DNA of 26,661 nucleotides from an uncultured Candidatus Saccharibacteria bacterium (GCA_938036915.1 CALHVV010000022.1:1-26661); one strand, 5' to 3'. Numbered from the stretch's first letter, positions 6,271 to 15,581 are shown. Program-made: numbers and translations. The notes: generated by a model not told the origin, from the sequence alone.

Positions 6271-7479
6271 CTACGTCAGCTGCCCTACCAAGCTATATAT
6301 CGGGAAGAGGATGGCTGCCACCATGCCGCCAGCCACGATGGCGAGGACGACCATGAGCACAGGCTCGATGGCGGTGGAGATGTTGCGGATTTCTTCGTCT
6401 AGCTCGTCTTCGTAGACTTGGGCGGTCTTGCCCATCATTTCGTCGATCTTGCCCGATTGCTCACCAATCTTGATCATCTGCGGCACCATTGGCAAGATAT
6501 AATCCTCGCGGCTCAGCGAGACAGACAGTGCTCGCCCACCCTTGACCTTCTCGGCAGTCCGGCGGATAGAAGCCTCGATAATCGTATTATTGACCCCTGT
6601 CGCGGTAATGTCGAGCATGTCGAGCATCGGCACACCAGTGGCAAGCAGCGTCTGGCCGGTGCGAGTAAAGCGCGCCATATAGAGCTTGCGAAACATACTA
6701 CCGACGAAGGGCATATTGAGCTTAAGCGTGTCGAAAGTGCGTGTGCCGGGGCCTGTCTTGGCGTATTGGCGGGTGAAGTAGACAGCACCCACCAGCAAAA
6801 TCAGCTCCGCCCACCAGAAGCTTGCAGTAAACTTCGCCACGGCGATCAGCGCCGCAGTGAGGAATGGCAGTGTCTTGTGCATATCGCTATATAGCTTCTC
6901 CACCTGTGGCACCACCACGAGCAACATAAAGAGCATCACTCCCATGATCACCGCCAAGACGATGGCTGGGTACGTCATGGCACCGCGAATCTTGCTCACC
7001 ATGGCGGCATCCTTTTCTTGCTGGGAGGCAACCCGCTTGAGCGCTTGGTCGAGCGTACCAGAGGCCTCACCTGCAGTCACGAGCGAGAGGTAGATTTTGT
7101 CGAAGATCTCGGGATGTTTACCAAAGGAGTCCGATAGCTGCCGACCACCCTCAACATCGGCAATGATCTCTTGGATAATCTCTTGCAGCTTCTTGTTCTC
7201 CGTCTGCTCCAGCACCGTACGAAGGCTCTGCGACAGAGGTAGCCCCGCACCAATCAGCGTCGCGAGCTGGCGCGTAAAGACCACTTTGTCTTTGGTGGTC
7301 ACACGGCGCGTCAGGCTGCCAAAGAGCCCACCGCTCTCATCGACTTCTTTGATATCGAGAGGAACGAAGCCTTGCTCAGTCAAAACGCGTGCCGCTGCCA
7401 TCTCAGACTCGGCCTGGACGATAGATTTGATGATGGTGTCGGTCGCTTTGTCGCGTGCTTCGTAGTTGAACTTTCGCAT
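6271..7479 (-). CDS. pilC: Type IV pilus platform protein PilC (GspF/T2SSF family)
   Basis: This is the inner-membrane platform protein of the pilus motor, on which PilB and PilT act. It has 402 residues, normal for the family. The N-terminus MRKFNYEARD is typical. Two T2SSF repeats are visible: GAGLPLSQSLRTVLEQTENKKL (~105-130) with its following helices, and the second with TGVPMLDMLDITATGVNNT (~285-305). Membrane helices are at ~170-190, ~215-235 and ~375-395. It starts 3 nt after the pilT stop, with GAGAGGA (inside the pilT end) as its ribosome-binding site, and is the last gene of the operon. Confidence 0.95.
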   Translation of the reverse strand: MRKFNYEARDKATDTIIKSIVQAESEMAAARVLTEQGFVPLDIKEVDESGGLFGSLTRRVTTKDKVVFTRQLATLIGAGLPLSQSLRTVLEQTENKKLQEIIQEIIADVEGGRQLSDSFGKHPEIFDKIYLSLVTAGEASGTLDQALKRVASQQEKDAAMVSKIRGAMTYPAIVLAVIMGVMLFMLLVVVPQVEKLYSDMHKTLPFLTAALIAVAKFTASFWWAELILLVGAVYFTRQYAKTGPGTRTFDTLKLNMPFVGSMFRKLYMARFTRTGQTLLATGVPMLDMLDITATGVNNTIIEASIRRTAEKVKGGRALSVSLSREDYILPMVPQMIKIGEQSGKIDEMMGKTAQVYEDELDEEIRNISTAIEPVLMVVLAIVAGGMVAAILFPIYSLVGQLT

Positions 7480-7482
7480 TGA

Positions 7483-8553
7483 TTATCCTCTCATTAAGCG
7501 CTCGAATTCGGTAAGGTCAACCGCAAACTCGCGGGCGCTATCATATGTCACGGTGCCACTCTGGACCAGACTCACTAGTGTTCGATCCATCGTCTGCATA
7601 CCTTGGTCTGCTCCAGTCTGGATGATGGCATCAAGCTGGTGACTCTTACCCTCGCGGATGACGTTACGCACCGCTGGGTTGGCTACCAAGACCTCAGCGG
7701 CCACCACTCGCCCACCACCGATGGCTGGCACGAGGCGCTGGCTACAGATTGCCATCAAGATATTGGCCAGCTGAGCCCGAATCTGTGGCTGCTGGTGCGG
7801 CGGGAAGACGTCGATCATGCGGTCGATACTCTGTGCTGCACTATTAGTGTGCAAGGTGGCAAACACCAAGTGGCCTGTCTCGGCAATGGTGATAGCAGCA
7901 CTAATCGTCTCAAGATCGCGCATCTCACCAATCAGCACAACGTCTGGGTCTTGGCGCAGGCTAGAGCGCAGCGCAGCGCTAAAGGAGTAGGTATCATAGT
8001 GCACTTCGCGCTGCACGACCACCGAGCGCTTACTCTTGTGAGTGAACTCAATCGGGTCTTCAATGGTGATGATGTGGTGCGACTTCTCAGTGTTGATCTT
8101 ATCAATCAAAGCAGCTAGCGTGGTAGACTTACCACTACCAGTTGGCCCCGTCACCAGCACCAGGCCGCGCGGGAAGTCAGCAAAGGTCATGACGACGGGC
8201 GGCATGCCGAGCTCGGTCACAGACTTGATTTCATTCGGGATCAAGCGCAGCGCGGCCGCCAAGTTGCCCCGCTCATGAAAGGCATTCACCCGGAAGCGCC
8301 CAAGATTACCAAAGGCAAAGCTAAAGTCAAACTCTTTGTCCTTCATCAGCACCTGCTGCTGGTCTTGGTCGAGAATGGCAAAGACGAGCCGCTCCACCTG
8401 CGCTTCGTCCAGTGGGCCAAAGCCCGCCACAGGAGTCAGCGCACCATCAATGCGCAGCATGGGGGGTAACCCCACCTGAATGTGCAAGTCTGAGGCGCGG
8501 CGGCGCACCACATCCTCGAGCAGGACTTCTATGCGTAATTCTCTATTTTCCAT
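7483..8553 (-). CDS. pilT: Pilus retraction ATPase PilT
   Basis: This is the hexameric secretion-superfamily ATPase that drives pilus depolymerisation and twitching. The 356-residue length is standard. The Walker A motif GPTGSGKST is at ~136-144, the Asp-box follows (IITIEDPIE), Walker B is LIGEMRD, and the His-box is ETGHLVFATLHTN. The C-terminal AVRNVIREGKSHQL corresponds to the AIRNLIRE motif specific to PilT and needed for retraction. It lies 20 nt after pilB and 3 nt before pilC. A retraction ATPase implies dynamic pili rather than a static secretion-type pseudopilus. Confidence 0.96.
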   Translation of the reverse strand: MENRELRIEVLLEDVVRRRASDLHIQVGLPPMLRIDGALTPVAGFGPLDEAQVERLVFAILDQDQQQVLMKDKEFDFSFAFGNLGRFRVNAFHERGNLAAALRLIPNEIKSVTELGMPPVVMTFADFPRGLVLVTGPTGSGKSTTLAALIDKINTEKSHHIITIEDPIEFTHKSKRSVVVQREVHYDTYSFSAALRSSLRQDPDVVLIGEMRDLETISAAITIAETGHLVFATLHTNSAAQSIDRMIDVFPPHQQPQIRAQLANILMAICSQRLVPAIGGGRVVAAEVLVANPAVRNVIREGKSHQLDAIIQTGADQGMQTMDRTLVSLVQSGTVTYDSAREFAVDLTEFERLMRG

Positions 8554-8573
8554 GGTTGTTGTTGGTTCCTTTC

Positions 8574-10337
8574 TTATGCTATGTCTGATGTGACACGGTT
8601 GACTTCCTCCAGGGTGGTAATTCCTTGCAGCGCCTTGAGGTAGCCATCTTGGCGCATCGTGATCATCCCTTGCTCGATGGCTTTCTTCTGGATCTCGGTA
8701 CTCGACGCTCGGGCGGTAATGAGCTGCTGGATCTCCTCTGTCACTTCCATCACCTCAAAGAGCCCAGCTCGGCCACTGTAGCCCCGTGGCGTGTTGGCGG
8801 TATCGCGCCCCCGCACCAGGCGGTAGGACTTTTGGCCAGCTAGCGGCAAGTCGGTATAGCCAAGATCGGCCGAGATTTTGGCTGCCTCTGCCTTGGTCTT
8901 GGGTAAGAGATGCCCTACGGTACTGAGGATCATCTCTGTCTCGAGCGGGTTAGACCAATAATTCTCGTGCTGGGGCCCAATGCGGCGTACCAGACGCTGG
9001 CCAATGATGGTATTAACGGTGCTAGCGATAAGGAATGGCTCGATATGCATATCGAGCAAGCGCGGCAACACCCCCGCTGCTGAGTTGGTGTGAAGCGTGC
9101 TAAAGACAAGGTGGCCCGTCAGTGCTGCCTGAACGGCGAGGTTGGCCGTCTCGTTGTCGCGGATCTCCCCCACCATCACCACATCAGGGTCTTGACGGAG
9201 AATACTGCGCAGACCATTGGCAAAGGTGAGGCCAACGTCACTATTGACCTGGATTTGGTTAACCCCCTCCATTTTGTACTCCACCGGGTCTTCGAGTGTG
9301 ACGATGTTGATGGTATCGTCCTTAATTTCTTTGATCAGTGCATAGAGGCTGGTCGACTTACCGCTACCAGTCGGGCCACTGGTGAGAATCATCCCATTGG
9401 GACGGTGGATCCCCTGGCGAATGAGCCGGAGGGCGCGCCCAGCATAGCCCATCTGCTCGAGCTCGAAGGATGTGCCAGTCTTATCCAGCAAACGGATCAC
9501 TACCTGCTCACCCCACACCACTGGGCTAATAGCAATACGGAGGTCAACTTCCTTATCTGCCACCTTGACGGCAAATTGCCCATCCTGTGGAATACGGTGC
9601 TCATCGATCTTCAGTTCAGATAAGATCTTGATCCGGCTCACCAGTGCTGGCTCGATGCTCTTGGGTAGTTGCATAACTTCGCGCAGCACGCCATCGACGC
9701 GGCAGCGGATCTTGAGCGACTTCTCGAGCGGCTCAATGTGGATATCGCTCGCACGGCTCTTTACGGCATATTCGAGAATAGTGCTGAGAGCGCGGCTAAT
9801 TGGTGAGTCTTGGACGATTGTCTTGATATCACCCCGAGCTTCAGCGGCTGCCTCGGCCTGCGATACTTGAGCTGCCACGTTCACGCTACTGAGGTCGGTG
9901 CGGTACTGCTCGAGCACATGACGCACCCCAGCCTCCGACGCCATAAAGACCTTGAGTGGGCGCTGGACGCGGTTAGCAAGGTAATCGACCGCCTGGACGT
10001 TGTTGGCATCAATCATCGCCACCGCCAAGCGGTTCTGCACCTCGGCCAGTGGCACCGCCATGAAGCGCTCGGCAATATCCGATGGCAAAAGCGTGAGGAT
10101 GTCTTGGTCGACAATTGTATTGGTGAGATTGACATACGGCACACCAGACACATGGGCAATCGCCCGAGTCAGCAGCTCGTTATCGATCGCTGACTCATCA
10201 GTTAGCACAGTCAATAGTGGTCGGCCACTTTCGCGTGCCAGCTTAGTAGCATCATCAAGGCGCTGGCGCGTGATCAGCCCTTCGTCGACGAGGAGTGTAG
10301 TGAGTTTTTCTTGCATATCACTTGTCATCAGTGCCAC
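8574..10337 (-). CDS. pilB: Pilus extension ATPase PilB (GspE family)
   Basis: This ATPase powers pilin polymerisation. The 587-residue protein has a GspE-N/MshEN domain (~1-150) and a RASDIHIEP motif (~195-203). Walker A GPTGSGKST is at ~321-329, followed by the Asp box (TLEDPVEYKM), Walker B VMVGEIRD, and the His box LTGHLVFSTLHTN. The zinc-binding tetracysteine normally found before the final GYxGRxGLFE motif is absent: the region between LVRRIGPQ and GYSGRAGLFEVME has no cysteine. The GTG at 10337 is preferred because AGAGG lies ~5 nt upstream; ATG at 10328 is the alternative. It follows the 76-aa gene by 12 nt. Confidence 0.95.
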   Translation of the reverse strand: MALMTSDMQEKLTTLLVDEGLITRQRLDDATKLARESGRPLLTVLTDESAIDNELLTRAIAHVSGVPYVNLTNTIVDQDILTLLPSDIAERFMAVPLAEVQNRLAVAMIDANNVQAVDYLANRVQRPLKVFMASEAGVRHVLEQYRTDLSSVNVAAQVSQAEAAAEARGDIKTIVQDSPISRALSTILEYAVKSRASDIHIEPLEKSLKIRCRVDGVLREVMQLPKSIEPALVSRIKILSELKIDEHRIPQDGQFAVKVADKEVDLRIAISPVVWGEQVVIRLLDKTGTSFELEQMGYAGRALRLIRQGIHRPNGMILTSGPTGSGKSTSLYALIKEIKDDTINIVTLEDPVEYKMEGVNQIQVNSDVGLTFANGLRSILRQDPDVVMVGEIRDNETANLAVQAALTGHLVFSTLHTNSAAGVLPRLLDMHIEPFLIASTVNTIIGQRLVRRIGPQHENYWSNPLETEMILSTVGHLLPKTKAEAAKISADLGYTDLPLAGQKSYRLVRGRDTANTPRGYSGRAGLFEVMEVTEEIQQLITARASSTEIQKKAIEQGMITMRQDGYLKALQGITTLEEVNRVTSDIA

Positions 10338-10349
10338 ACGCTACCTCTG

Positions 10350-10580
10350 TTATTTCTGCTGCGATTGCCCAATGATCGTCTCGACCGCTGGGTTGATCGC
10401 CTCCTTGTTAAACACTGCACTGTCTGGTTCATCAATCGTATCCGAGAGCTTCTCGACTGTCTCTACCTTGGTGCCACGCTGCGGCATTTGCAAGAATGGG
10501 ATACTACTGGCCACAAAAAACGCCACCACCACTGATATACTAGCGATCAAGATAATCATTGCGATGTCGGTCTTCTTCAT
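10350..10580 (-). CDS. Small membrane protein encoded between pilO and pilB
   Basis: This 76-residue protein has an N-terminal membrane helix (~7-30, IAMIILIASISVVVAFFVAS) and a short polar tail rich in Glu and Asp. It has no lipobox, and the tail lacks the HQ-type features of PilP. The ATG overlaps the pilO stop (ATGA) and the stop is 12 nt before pilB, so it is translated as part of the pilus operon. Its position is that of PilP in diderm operons, but with no secretin it cannot do the same job. It may be a small inner-membrane partner of PilO. Specific function unknown. Confidence 0.75.
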   Translation of the reverse strand: MKKTDIAMIILIASISVVVAFFVASSIPFLQMPQRGTKVETVEKLSDTIDEPDSAVFNKEAINPAVETIIGQSQQK

Positions 10581-11260
10581 GGTTTGATGTCCTTTTTCTT
10601 TAGCTCGATGGTTTTGGCTGGCGAGTAGTAGGCATGAGCCGAGATCTTCATGGCGACTTTGCTGTCGGTCCGCTCAATAGTCATGCGGTCGATCTCAATC
10701 ACGCGGATGGAGCGCTCGAAGCGCTGCAAAAGCTCGCGCAGAGCGTTGGGGTTACTGGCCGATACCTCCATGGTGAAGTGAATGGACTGCAAGTTGCCAT
10801 TGCTGGCGGCTGCACCAGTGCTGCCAGACGACTCACTGTCATCCGTTTGGTCGATGTTAAGCGAATCGAGTGACACGCCTGCCACGCCATTGACCAGCTT
10901 AGACTGGAGCGATGCACCCAGCGCCAGAGCATTGTCCTCCGCTGGCAGAGCATCAAGCACCACCTGAAGCGCCTTCTCATCGTTATTGATGCGGCTGGCA
11001 TTGAGGTGTGAGTTGGTCTCGAGCACCTTCAGCTCGCCGCGTAGCTTCTCGACTGCGTCGTTGTTGTTCTTGAGTACGGCAGCGGTATTATTTTTCTCGC
11101 CAAGCACCCGCTCTTTAAAGATAATTTGCTGCACCAAAAACCACGATATCACCAGCGCGAAACCCACAATTACTGAGGCTCCAGCCACCCAGAGGAACAT
11201 CACTCGGCTGGATTGCTCGATCTGTTGGCGCTTGTGGATGGCGGCGTCTTTCTTACTCAT
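10577..11260 (-). CDS. pilO: PilO-like type IV pilus assembly protein
   Basis: The 227-residue bitopic protein has a short cytoplasmic N-terminus and one membrane helix (~20-45, MFLWVAGASVIVGFALVISWFLVQQI). A coiled-coil-like segment (~60-105) is followed by a ferredoxin-like domain (~150-227, with FTMEVSASNPNALRELLQRFERSIRVIEIDRMTIE). This layout is that of PilO, which dimerises with PilN to form the alignment complex. The assignment rests on domain layout and on gene order M-N-O. Its ATG directly abuts the pilN stop and its TGA stop overlaps the next ATG. A Ser/Asp-rich low-complexity insert lies at ~140-155. Confidence 0.8.
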   Translation of the reverse strand: MSKKDAAIHKRQQIEQSSRVMFLWVAGASVIVGFALVISWFLVQQIIFKERVLGEKNNTAAVLKNNNDAVEKLRGELKVLETNSHLNASRINNDEKALQVVLDALPAEDNALALGASLQSKLVNGVAGVSLDSLNIDQTDDSESSGSTGAAASNGNLQSIHFTMEVSASNPNALRELLQRFERSIRVIEIDRMTIERTDSKVAMKISAHAYYSPAKTIELKKKDIKP

Positions 11261-11986
11261 TTAATTCTTCTCCTTGTTGGTCGCCTTGGGCGTAAAGAGG
11301 CTATCGGGCACATGCAAGCGCGAGTCGGTCACATTAGTACTACCAGTTGGGGCTTCGATGCGCAGATTCTTGGAGCTATGAGCGAGAAGTTCCTTGGGGT
11401 AGGTAAAGGTCAGCTTGAAGCGCAGCACCTTAGCCCCACTGGCGTCCTCGCCATAGCTGGTATCACTCACCGTCACATCGTCAGCCAGCTTGACGGTCTG
11501 GACACGGTTATCGCCATCAGTGTAGCTCAGCTTGGTGTTGAGGATCATTTTCTTGAGCTTGTCTGTCGCCTCAAAGCTGTTGGTCGCTGACCCCTCAATG
11601 GAGAGCTTCGTCTCGGATGGGTCGAGGCTAACGGTCGACATCTTCACATCATTGGGCGCAGCAGGATTGATGGCACTGAGCACATCGAAAATCCGCGAGT
11701 CGATACTTTTATCCTTGTGCATCGAGGAGAGCTGGGCTAGTTGGTTTTGGATGGTGACGATCTGATTGGCATCTTTGACACTACTAATCTTGCCGTACTG
11801 GTCTTTAATCTCGTTGTCGGTCAGCCACTCGCGAGCGCTCTGCGTACCAACATACACCACCAGCAGCGCCACCGCTGCGCCAGCGATGATGCTCACGAGA
11901 ATGGAGAGCGATATCACACCATTGCGCATGCGCTGGGCATGCAGGTATTCGCGCTTGACATCAGGGATGAGGTTGATCTCTATCAT
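11261..11986 (-). CDS. pilN: PilN-like type IV pilus assembly protein
   Basis: The N-terminus MIEINLIPDVKREY carries the INLIP motif that PilN inserts into PilM. A membrane helix follows at ~24-48, then a coiled-coil segment (~55-95) and an extracytoplasmic domain to residue 241. The C-terminal part (~120-241) is longer than in typical PilN and contains β-rich sequence plus a Ser/Thr/Lys tail. Start and stop overlap or abut the flanking genes: its ATG overlaps the pilM stop by 4 nt, and its TAA directly precedes the pilO ATG. It should bridge cytoplasmic PilM to PilO. Confidence 0.88.
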   Translation of the reverse strand: MIEINLIPDVKREYLHAQRMRNGVISLSILVSIIAGAAVALLVVYVGTQSAREWLTDNEIKDQYGKISSVKDANQIVTIQNQLAQLSSMHKDKSIDSRIFDVLSAINPAAPNDVKMSTVSLDPSETKLSIEGSATNSFEATDKLKKMILNTKLSYTDGDNRVQTVKLADDVTVSDTSYGEDASGAKVLRFKLTFTYPKELLAHSSKNLRIEAPTGSTNVTDSRLHVPDSLFTPKATNKEKN

Positions 11987-13035
11987 GCGTCGTTCCTCCG
12001 TTTTGCGAGGCCCACGGCTGTGGCAAACTCTGGTGCGACGTTAGCCAATTGCTCTTGGCTCGTCTGCGGCATATGGATACCCTGCCAGGGGTTACCCGGG
12101 GCGGTCGGAACCTCTACCTTGGCCGCAACATACTCGCTGAGATGTGGAATCATCTCGCCAAAGCCCGTCAGTGTAATGCTCGACACCTGGGCACTGGCGT
12201 AGCGCGTCTGGAAGAATTTGATCGATTTAATAAGCTCGCTGGCAAAGTTATCCAGCGCACCCTCAATAGCACGCACCACCTGCCCATCGAGCTTATCCTC
12301 CGCCAGACCAAACTTGAGGATAAACTGCCGGGCTTGGTCTTCCTGGACGCTGAGGTTTTGTACTGCCGACTTGACGAAGCTACTCACACCAGACGGAATA
12401 GTCCGGACGAGGCGCGGTGCCCCACCGTAGATAATGGCGAGGTCGGTCGAGAGTTCACCAATGTCGATCAGCATCACTGCGGCGCCATTTGCTGCTTGCT
12501 GCGGCGGCGCAAAGGCCCGCACCATGGCAATTGGGTCGGGCTCGATAGCAATCACATTCAGCCCCAGGCCCTCGATAAACTCCAGCTGATCCTCACTATA
12601 CCCCTTAGACACACTGCTAATCAGCACCTCTTGCTGGTCGCTTGCGTGGAGCGATGGCCCCAGCAGCACCCAGTCTACCTTGGCGTCATCCGCCATCGGC
12701 ACATATTGGTCTATCTGGTATTTCATCGTGGCGCGCAGCTCGGCATCGGAAACTTGCGGCACATCGACCACTGTTGTAAAGGTCTTGTTGGATGGCAGGC
12801 CAATCGCAACATTCTTCGTCTTGATACCACTCTGGCCCACGGCAGTCATAATAACTTCGCCCAGGCGACGGCGCGACTCTGGTGCATCGCTGCTAGTAAT
12901 ACGGCGGTCAACGGGCGCATAGCCATGTGCTACGAGCTCCCACTCGTCGCCAGCTGGTGCTAGCTGCAAAACCCGCACGGCATTGGTACCGATATCGAGT
13001 GCAAAGAAATCGCCCGACCCTTTTTGAAACTTCAT
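11983..13035 (-). CDS. pilM: Actin-like pilus assembly ATPase PilM
   Basis: This cytoplasmic actin-fold protein forms the ring that couples the PilN/PilO complex to the motors. The phosphate-1 loop is visible in FFALDIGTNAVRVLQL (~10-25). The central VMLIDIGELSTDLAIIYGG (~190-208) is the phosphate-2 strand, and LTGFGEMIPHLSEYVA (~300-316) is the adenosine region. The length of ~350 is normal. Two in-frame starts exist: 13041 would lie upstream of the predicted transcription start (~13037), so ATG 13035 is chosen, giving a leaderless or 2-nt-leader mRNA. It is the first gene of the seven-gene operon. Confidence 0.93.
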   Translation of the reverse strand: MKFQKGSGDFFALDIGTNAVRVLQLAPAGDEWELVAHGYAPVDRRITSSDAPESRRRLGEVIMTAVGQSGIKTKNVAIGLPSNKTFTTVVDVPQVSDAELRATMKYQIDQYVPMADDAKVDWVLLGPSLHASDQQEVLISSVSKGYSEDQLEFIEGLGLNVIAIEPDPIAMVRAFAPPQQAANGAAVMLIDIGELSTDLAIIYGGAPRLVRTIPSGVSSFVKSAVQNLSVQEDQARQFILKFGLAEDKLDGQVVRAIEGALDNFASELIKSIKFFQTRYASAQVSSITLTGFGEMIPHLSEYVAAKVEVPTAPGNPWQGIHMPQTSQEQLANVAPEFATAVGLAKRRNDA

Positions 13036-13043
13036 ACTCATCT

Positions 13044-13073
13044 ATTATACATAAGCGACATTGGTTTAGGCAA
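13044..13073 (-). promoter_or_regulatory. Promoter of the pilMNO-pilBTC operon
   Basis: On the minus strand -35 TTGCCT (13068-13073) and -10 TATAAT (13044-13049) are 18 bp apart. The start is predicted at ~13037, 2 nt before the ATG at 13035. Confidence 0.7.
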
Positions 13074-13159
13074 GGGGGTTGGTGGAGGAAAATACGCCAA
13101 ACTTGCATTGCAAAAATGCAAAGAAAGATAAAGAGCTCTTAAATATGACTACACCTGGG

Positions 13160-15574
13160 CTAAAACCGCGGTGCGGCTTCTGTTGTGGTGGCGGTGGTGA
13201 TGGGCAGGTCGTTGTTTTTATTGTAACGCGAGCCCCACATAAAGACGTCGGCGCGTTGGTTGAGCACCTCAGCAGCTTCGGCGAGGTTATCCTTCTCAGC
13301 ACCAAAGGTGCGGCGCAGTTGGAGCTGGCGCGCCATGATGGTACCGTTGATAGTGAGCTTTTCTTTGCAGGTCTCGGCGGTGAGGCCATTGAAATACGCA
13401 CCAACGTGACGGATCTCGTCGCAGGTAGAGATGACTCCCCCGCTGCCACCGGTTGGCTGAGCAATCAGCCAGGCATTCACTTCTTTAACATTATGTCGAA
13501 CAACGATATTCTTAGCCTTGATGACGAGCTGCGAAAGCTTGGTGGCGTCATCAACAGTGGTCGCGCCGTACTTCAGGTCGCCATCGATCGTCACCGTGCC
13601 GCCTGCTTCCACCACCAGCGTGCTGCTGCCGGGCAGCGTGCCGTGGATGGTGGCATCGCCATTGACGGTGCGCACATTGTGGCCAGCAAAGCTTCCGACA
13701 TCAATCGATGTACCAGCCGCTGTACCCCGGCCAAAGCTTGGCACCTTCACATTGGTTGGTGGTGCCCAGCGGCCAGCTGGTGTAGCGGTATTAGCAAAGG
13801 CAAGGCTATCCTTCGAGCGGTCATAATCACCACCATACCCCCGCCGGCCAGACAATACACCACCAGTAGCTGATAGGATTTTGCCGCCATTTTGCGGTGC
13901 CATCATGCCATACTCAGCCCAGCTACCATACATATTGCCATCTTTGGTTGTCTTGAGAGTAACGATCTGTGCATCGCCATTACCACTGGCCGCGCCAATG
14001 CCGTTGCCGACGCGCAAGTCGCCACCCCAGATCTGCACCCATGGTAGCTTCGTCACCGTTACACAGGCGGGCGAGGAAATACGACGCTCGTTGCCATCGG
14101 TGTGTTTATAATTATAATCTTTGATAGCAACGATGCGGCAGATCATATCCCCTACCTTGGCATCGGCCGCGTTGATATCTTTGGTGTCATTCAGGCGCGT
14201 GTGGCTCTCAAGATATTTTTTGTTCTCGCGGAAGGTGGGCTCGTTGGTGCAGTCGATCGGCTGCTTGCCGCGCAGCCAGGTGCAGGCTGTGTCGCTGCCG
14301 CTGTAGCTACCCAGGGCATAGGGATAGCCCACTGCCGCCCCACGATCGAAGATGCTGCTCAAGCTGCCAAGGAACTGCTGGCGGTGCTGCCCCCGCACGA
14401 TGAACTGATAAGCCGCGGCTTCGCTCTCGGTGCGGTCTTTGTCGAGGCTTGCACCAGTGTTGTGGATGGATTCGTCAATCCGGCTGGGCGCAATATTCCC
14501 ACCCTCCAGCGTGGCAAGCTTCTTGCCATCAATTGTGGCCGATGGATAGAGCTCAAAGTCTGAGTGCACACTAGCACACGCCGGGTCGCTGCGCCGCCAC
14601 GCTGGGTCGCCAGCAATGCCAGGTGACCACGATATCCGTTGACAGAGTGTGCGGCCAACGTCGCTCGTTTGGATACGGTAGCTGGTAAAGCGGTCAGTCA
14701 TGCCGCCACTCGGATACACCGTATAAAAGAGCTGTCCAGACTGGCCCGTCACATTGCGCGCTAGGCTATGCCCACCACTGTAATTATTGGCAAAGCCAGT
14801 ACCATCCATCCCCACGGACACGGTTGCACTGTTGGGGCCATTGTTGCGGAGATCATGCGCCCAGTAGATTTGTTCACCCGGAAAGGCTCGGACGGATTTT
14901 TGCATATTTTGCGTACCAGGCCACTGCTTACCCACATAGCTTTGGCCGTTGATCGTCCAAGGTGGGATGCGCCGCGTGATCGTCACCTTCACATCACTCG
15001 TACCACAGGCAATATTCTCGCTGGCGGCAAGGGTATGCCCGCCATCAGTCGAGATACAGCTATACAGGCCAATCCCCACCGTACGCGACTGCCCCACCGG
15101 GATATCAAACTGGCCAATGTCGAGTTGCGCTCGCACTTCACCCCCCTGGCTGGTGTATTGGTTTTGGCCACTGACGCGCCCACGGTACATCACGCTCGAC
15201 TGGACGTTCTTGATACGGCTATTGCGGTTGTAGTTCCAATTCATGTTGCGGTCGAGGTGCATCGAGCTAATGTCGAAGGGACCCGAGCGGTTACCCGAGT
15301 AACCCGAGCCACGAATGACAATATCGACGAGGCCTGTCTGATTGTGGTCAATCGATATACCCGACTTATAATAATTCCGCTCGCCAGGCTGCGAAAACCA
15401 CACTACTGCACAGGGACTGCCACTGCGGCAGAGCTCGGGCAGCTTCGCCTCTACCTCATTGTTAGGCCGAGCTACCACCAGCCCGCCCAGCGCCGCACTC
15501 ACCCCCACAGCGCACAGTAGCCCCAGCAGGCCAGCACGCACCAGTGATTGGCGGCAAAAGTGTACAAATGTCAT
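13160..15574 (-). CDS. Large secreted surface protein, candidate pilus-associated adhesin
   Basis: I do not recognise a named family. The ~804-residue product begins with a signal peptide (MTFVHFCRQSLVRAGLLGLLCAVGVSAALGG, then VVARPNNE). The N-terminal half is rich in Ser, Gly, Asn and paired cysteines, with β-sandwich-like segments. Residues ~590-700 include short β-repeats (NGDATIHGTLPGSSTLVVEAG, DGDLKYG, VIKAKNIVVRHNV) resembling a β-helix or polymer-forming domain. They are followed by a Cys-containing segment ending INGTIMARQLQLRRTFGAE. ATG 15574 is chosen because it starts the signal peptide and a TATAAT lies 7 nt upstream; the frame extends upstream without support. It lies 5' of, and co-oriented with, the pil operon, suggesting a pilus tip or surface adhesin role (inference only). 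Confidence 0.75.
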   Translation of the reverse strand: MTFVHFCRQSLVRAGLLGLLCAVGVSAALGGLVVARPNNEVEAKLPELCRSGSPCAVVWFSQPGERNYYKSGISIDHNQTGLVDIVIRGSGYSGNRSGPFDISSMHLDRNMNWNYNRNSRIKNVQSSVMYRGRVSGQNQYTSQGGEVRAQLDIGQFDIPVGQSRTVGIGLYSCISTDGGHTLAASENIACGTSDVKVTITRRIPPWTINGQSYVGKQWPGTQNMQKSVRAFPGEQIYWAHDLRNNGPNSATVSVGMDGTGFANNYSGGHSLARNVTGQSGQLFYTVYPSGGMTDRFTSYRIQTSDVGRTLCQRISWSPGIAGDPAWRRSDPACASVHSDFELYPSATIDGKKLATLEGGNIAPSRIDESIHNTGASLDKDRTESEAAAYQFIVRGQHRQQFLGSLSSIFDRGAAVGYPYALGSYSGSDTACTWLRGKQPIDCTNEPTFRENKKYLESHTRLNDTKDINAADAKVGDMICRIVAIKDYNYKHTDGNERRISSPACVTVTKLPWVQIWGGDLRVGNGIGAASGNGDAQIVTLKTTKDGNMYGSWAEYGMMAPQNGGKILSATGGVLSGRRGYGGDYDRSKDSLAFANTATPAGRWAPPTNVKVPSFGRGTAAGTSIDVGSFAGHNVRTVNGDATIHGTLPGSSTLVVEAGGTVTIDGDLKYGATTVDDATKLSQLVIKAKNIVVRHNVKEVNAWLIAQPTGGSGGVISTCDEIRHVGAYFNGLTAETCKEKLTINGTIMARQLQLRRTFGAEKDNLAEAAEVLNQRADVFMWGSRYNKNNDLPITTATTTEAAPRF

Positions 15575-15581
15575 GCTTATG

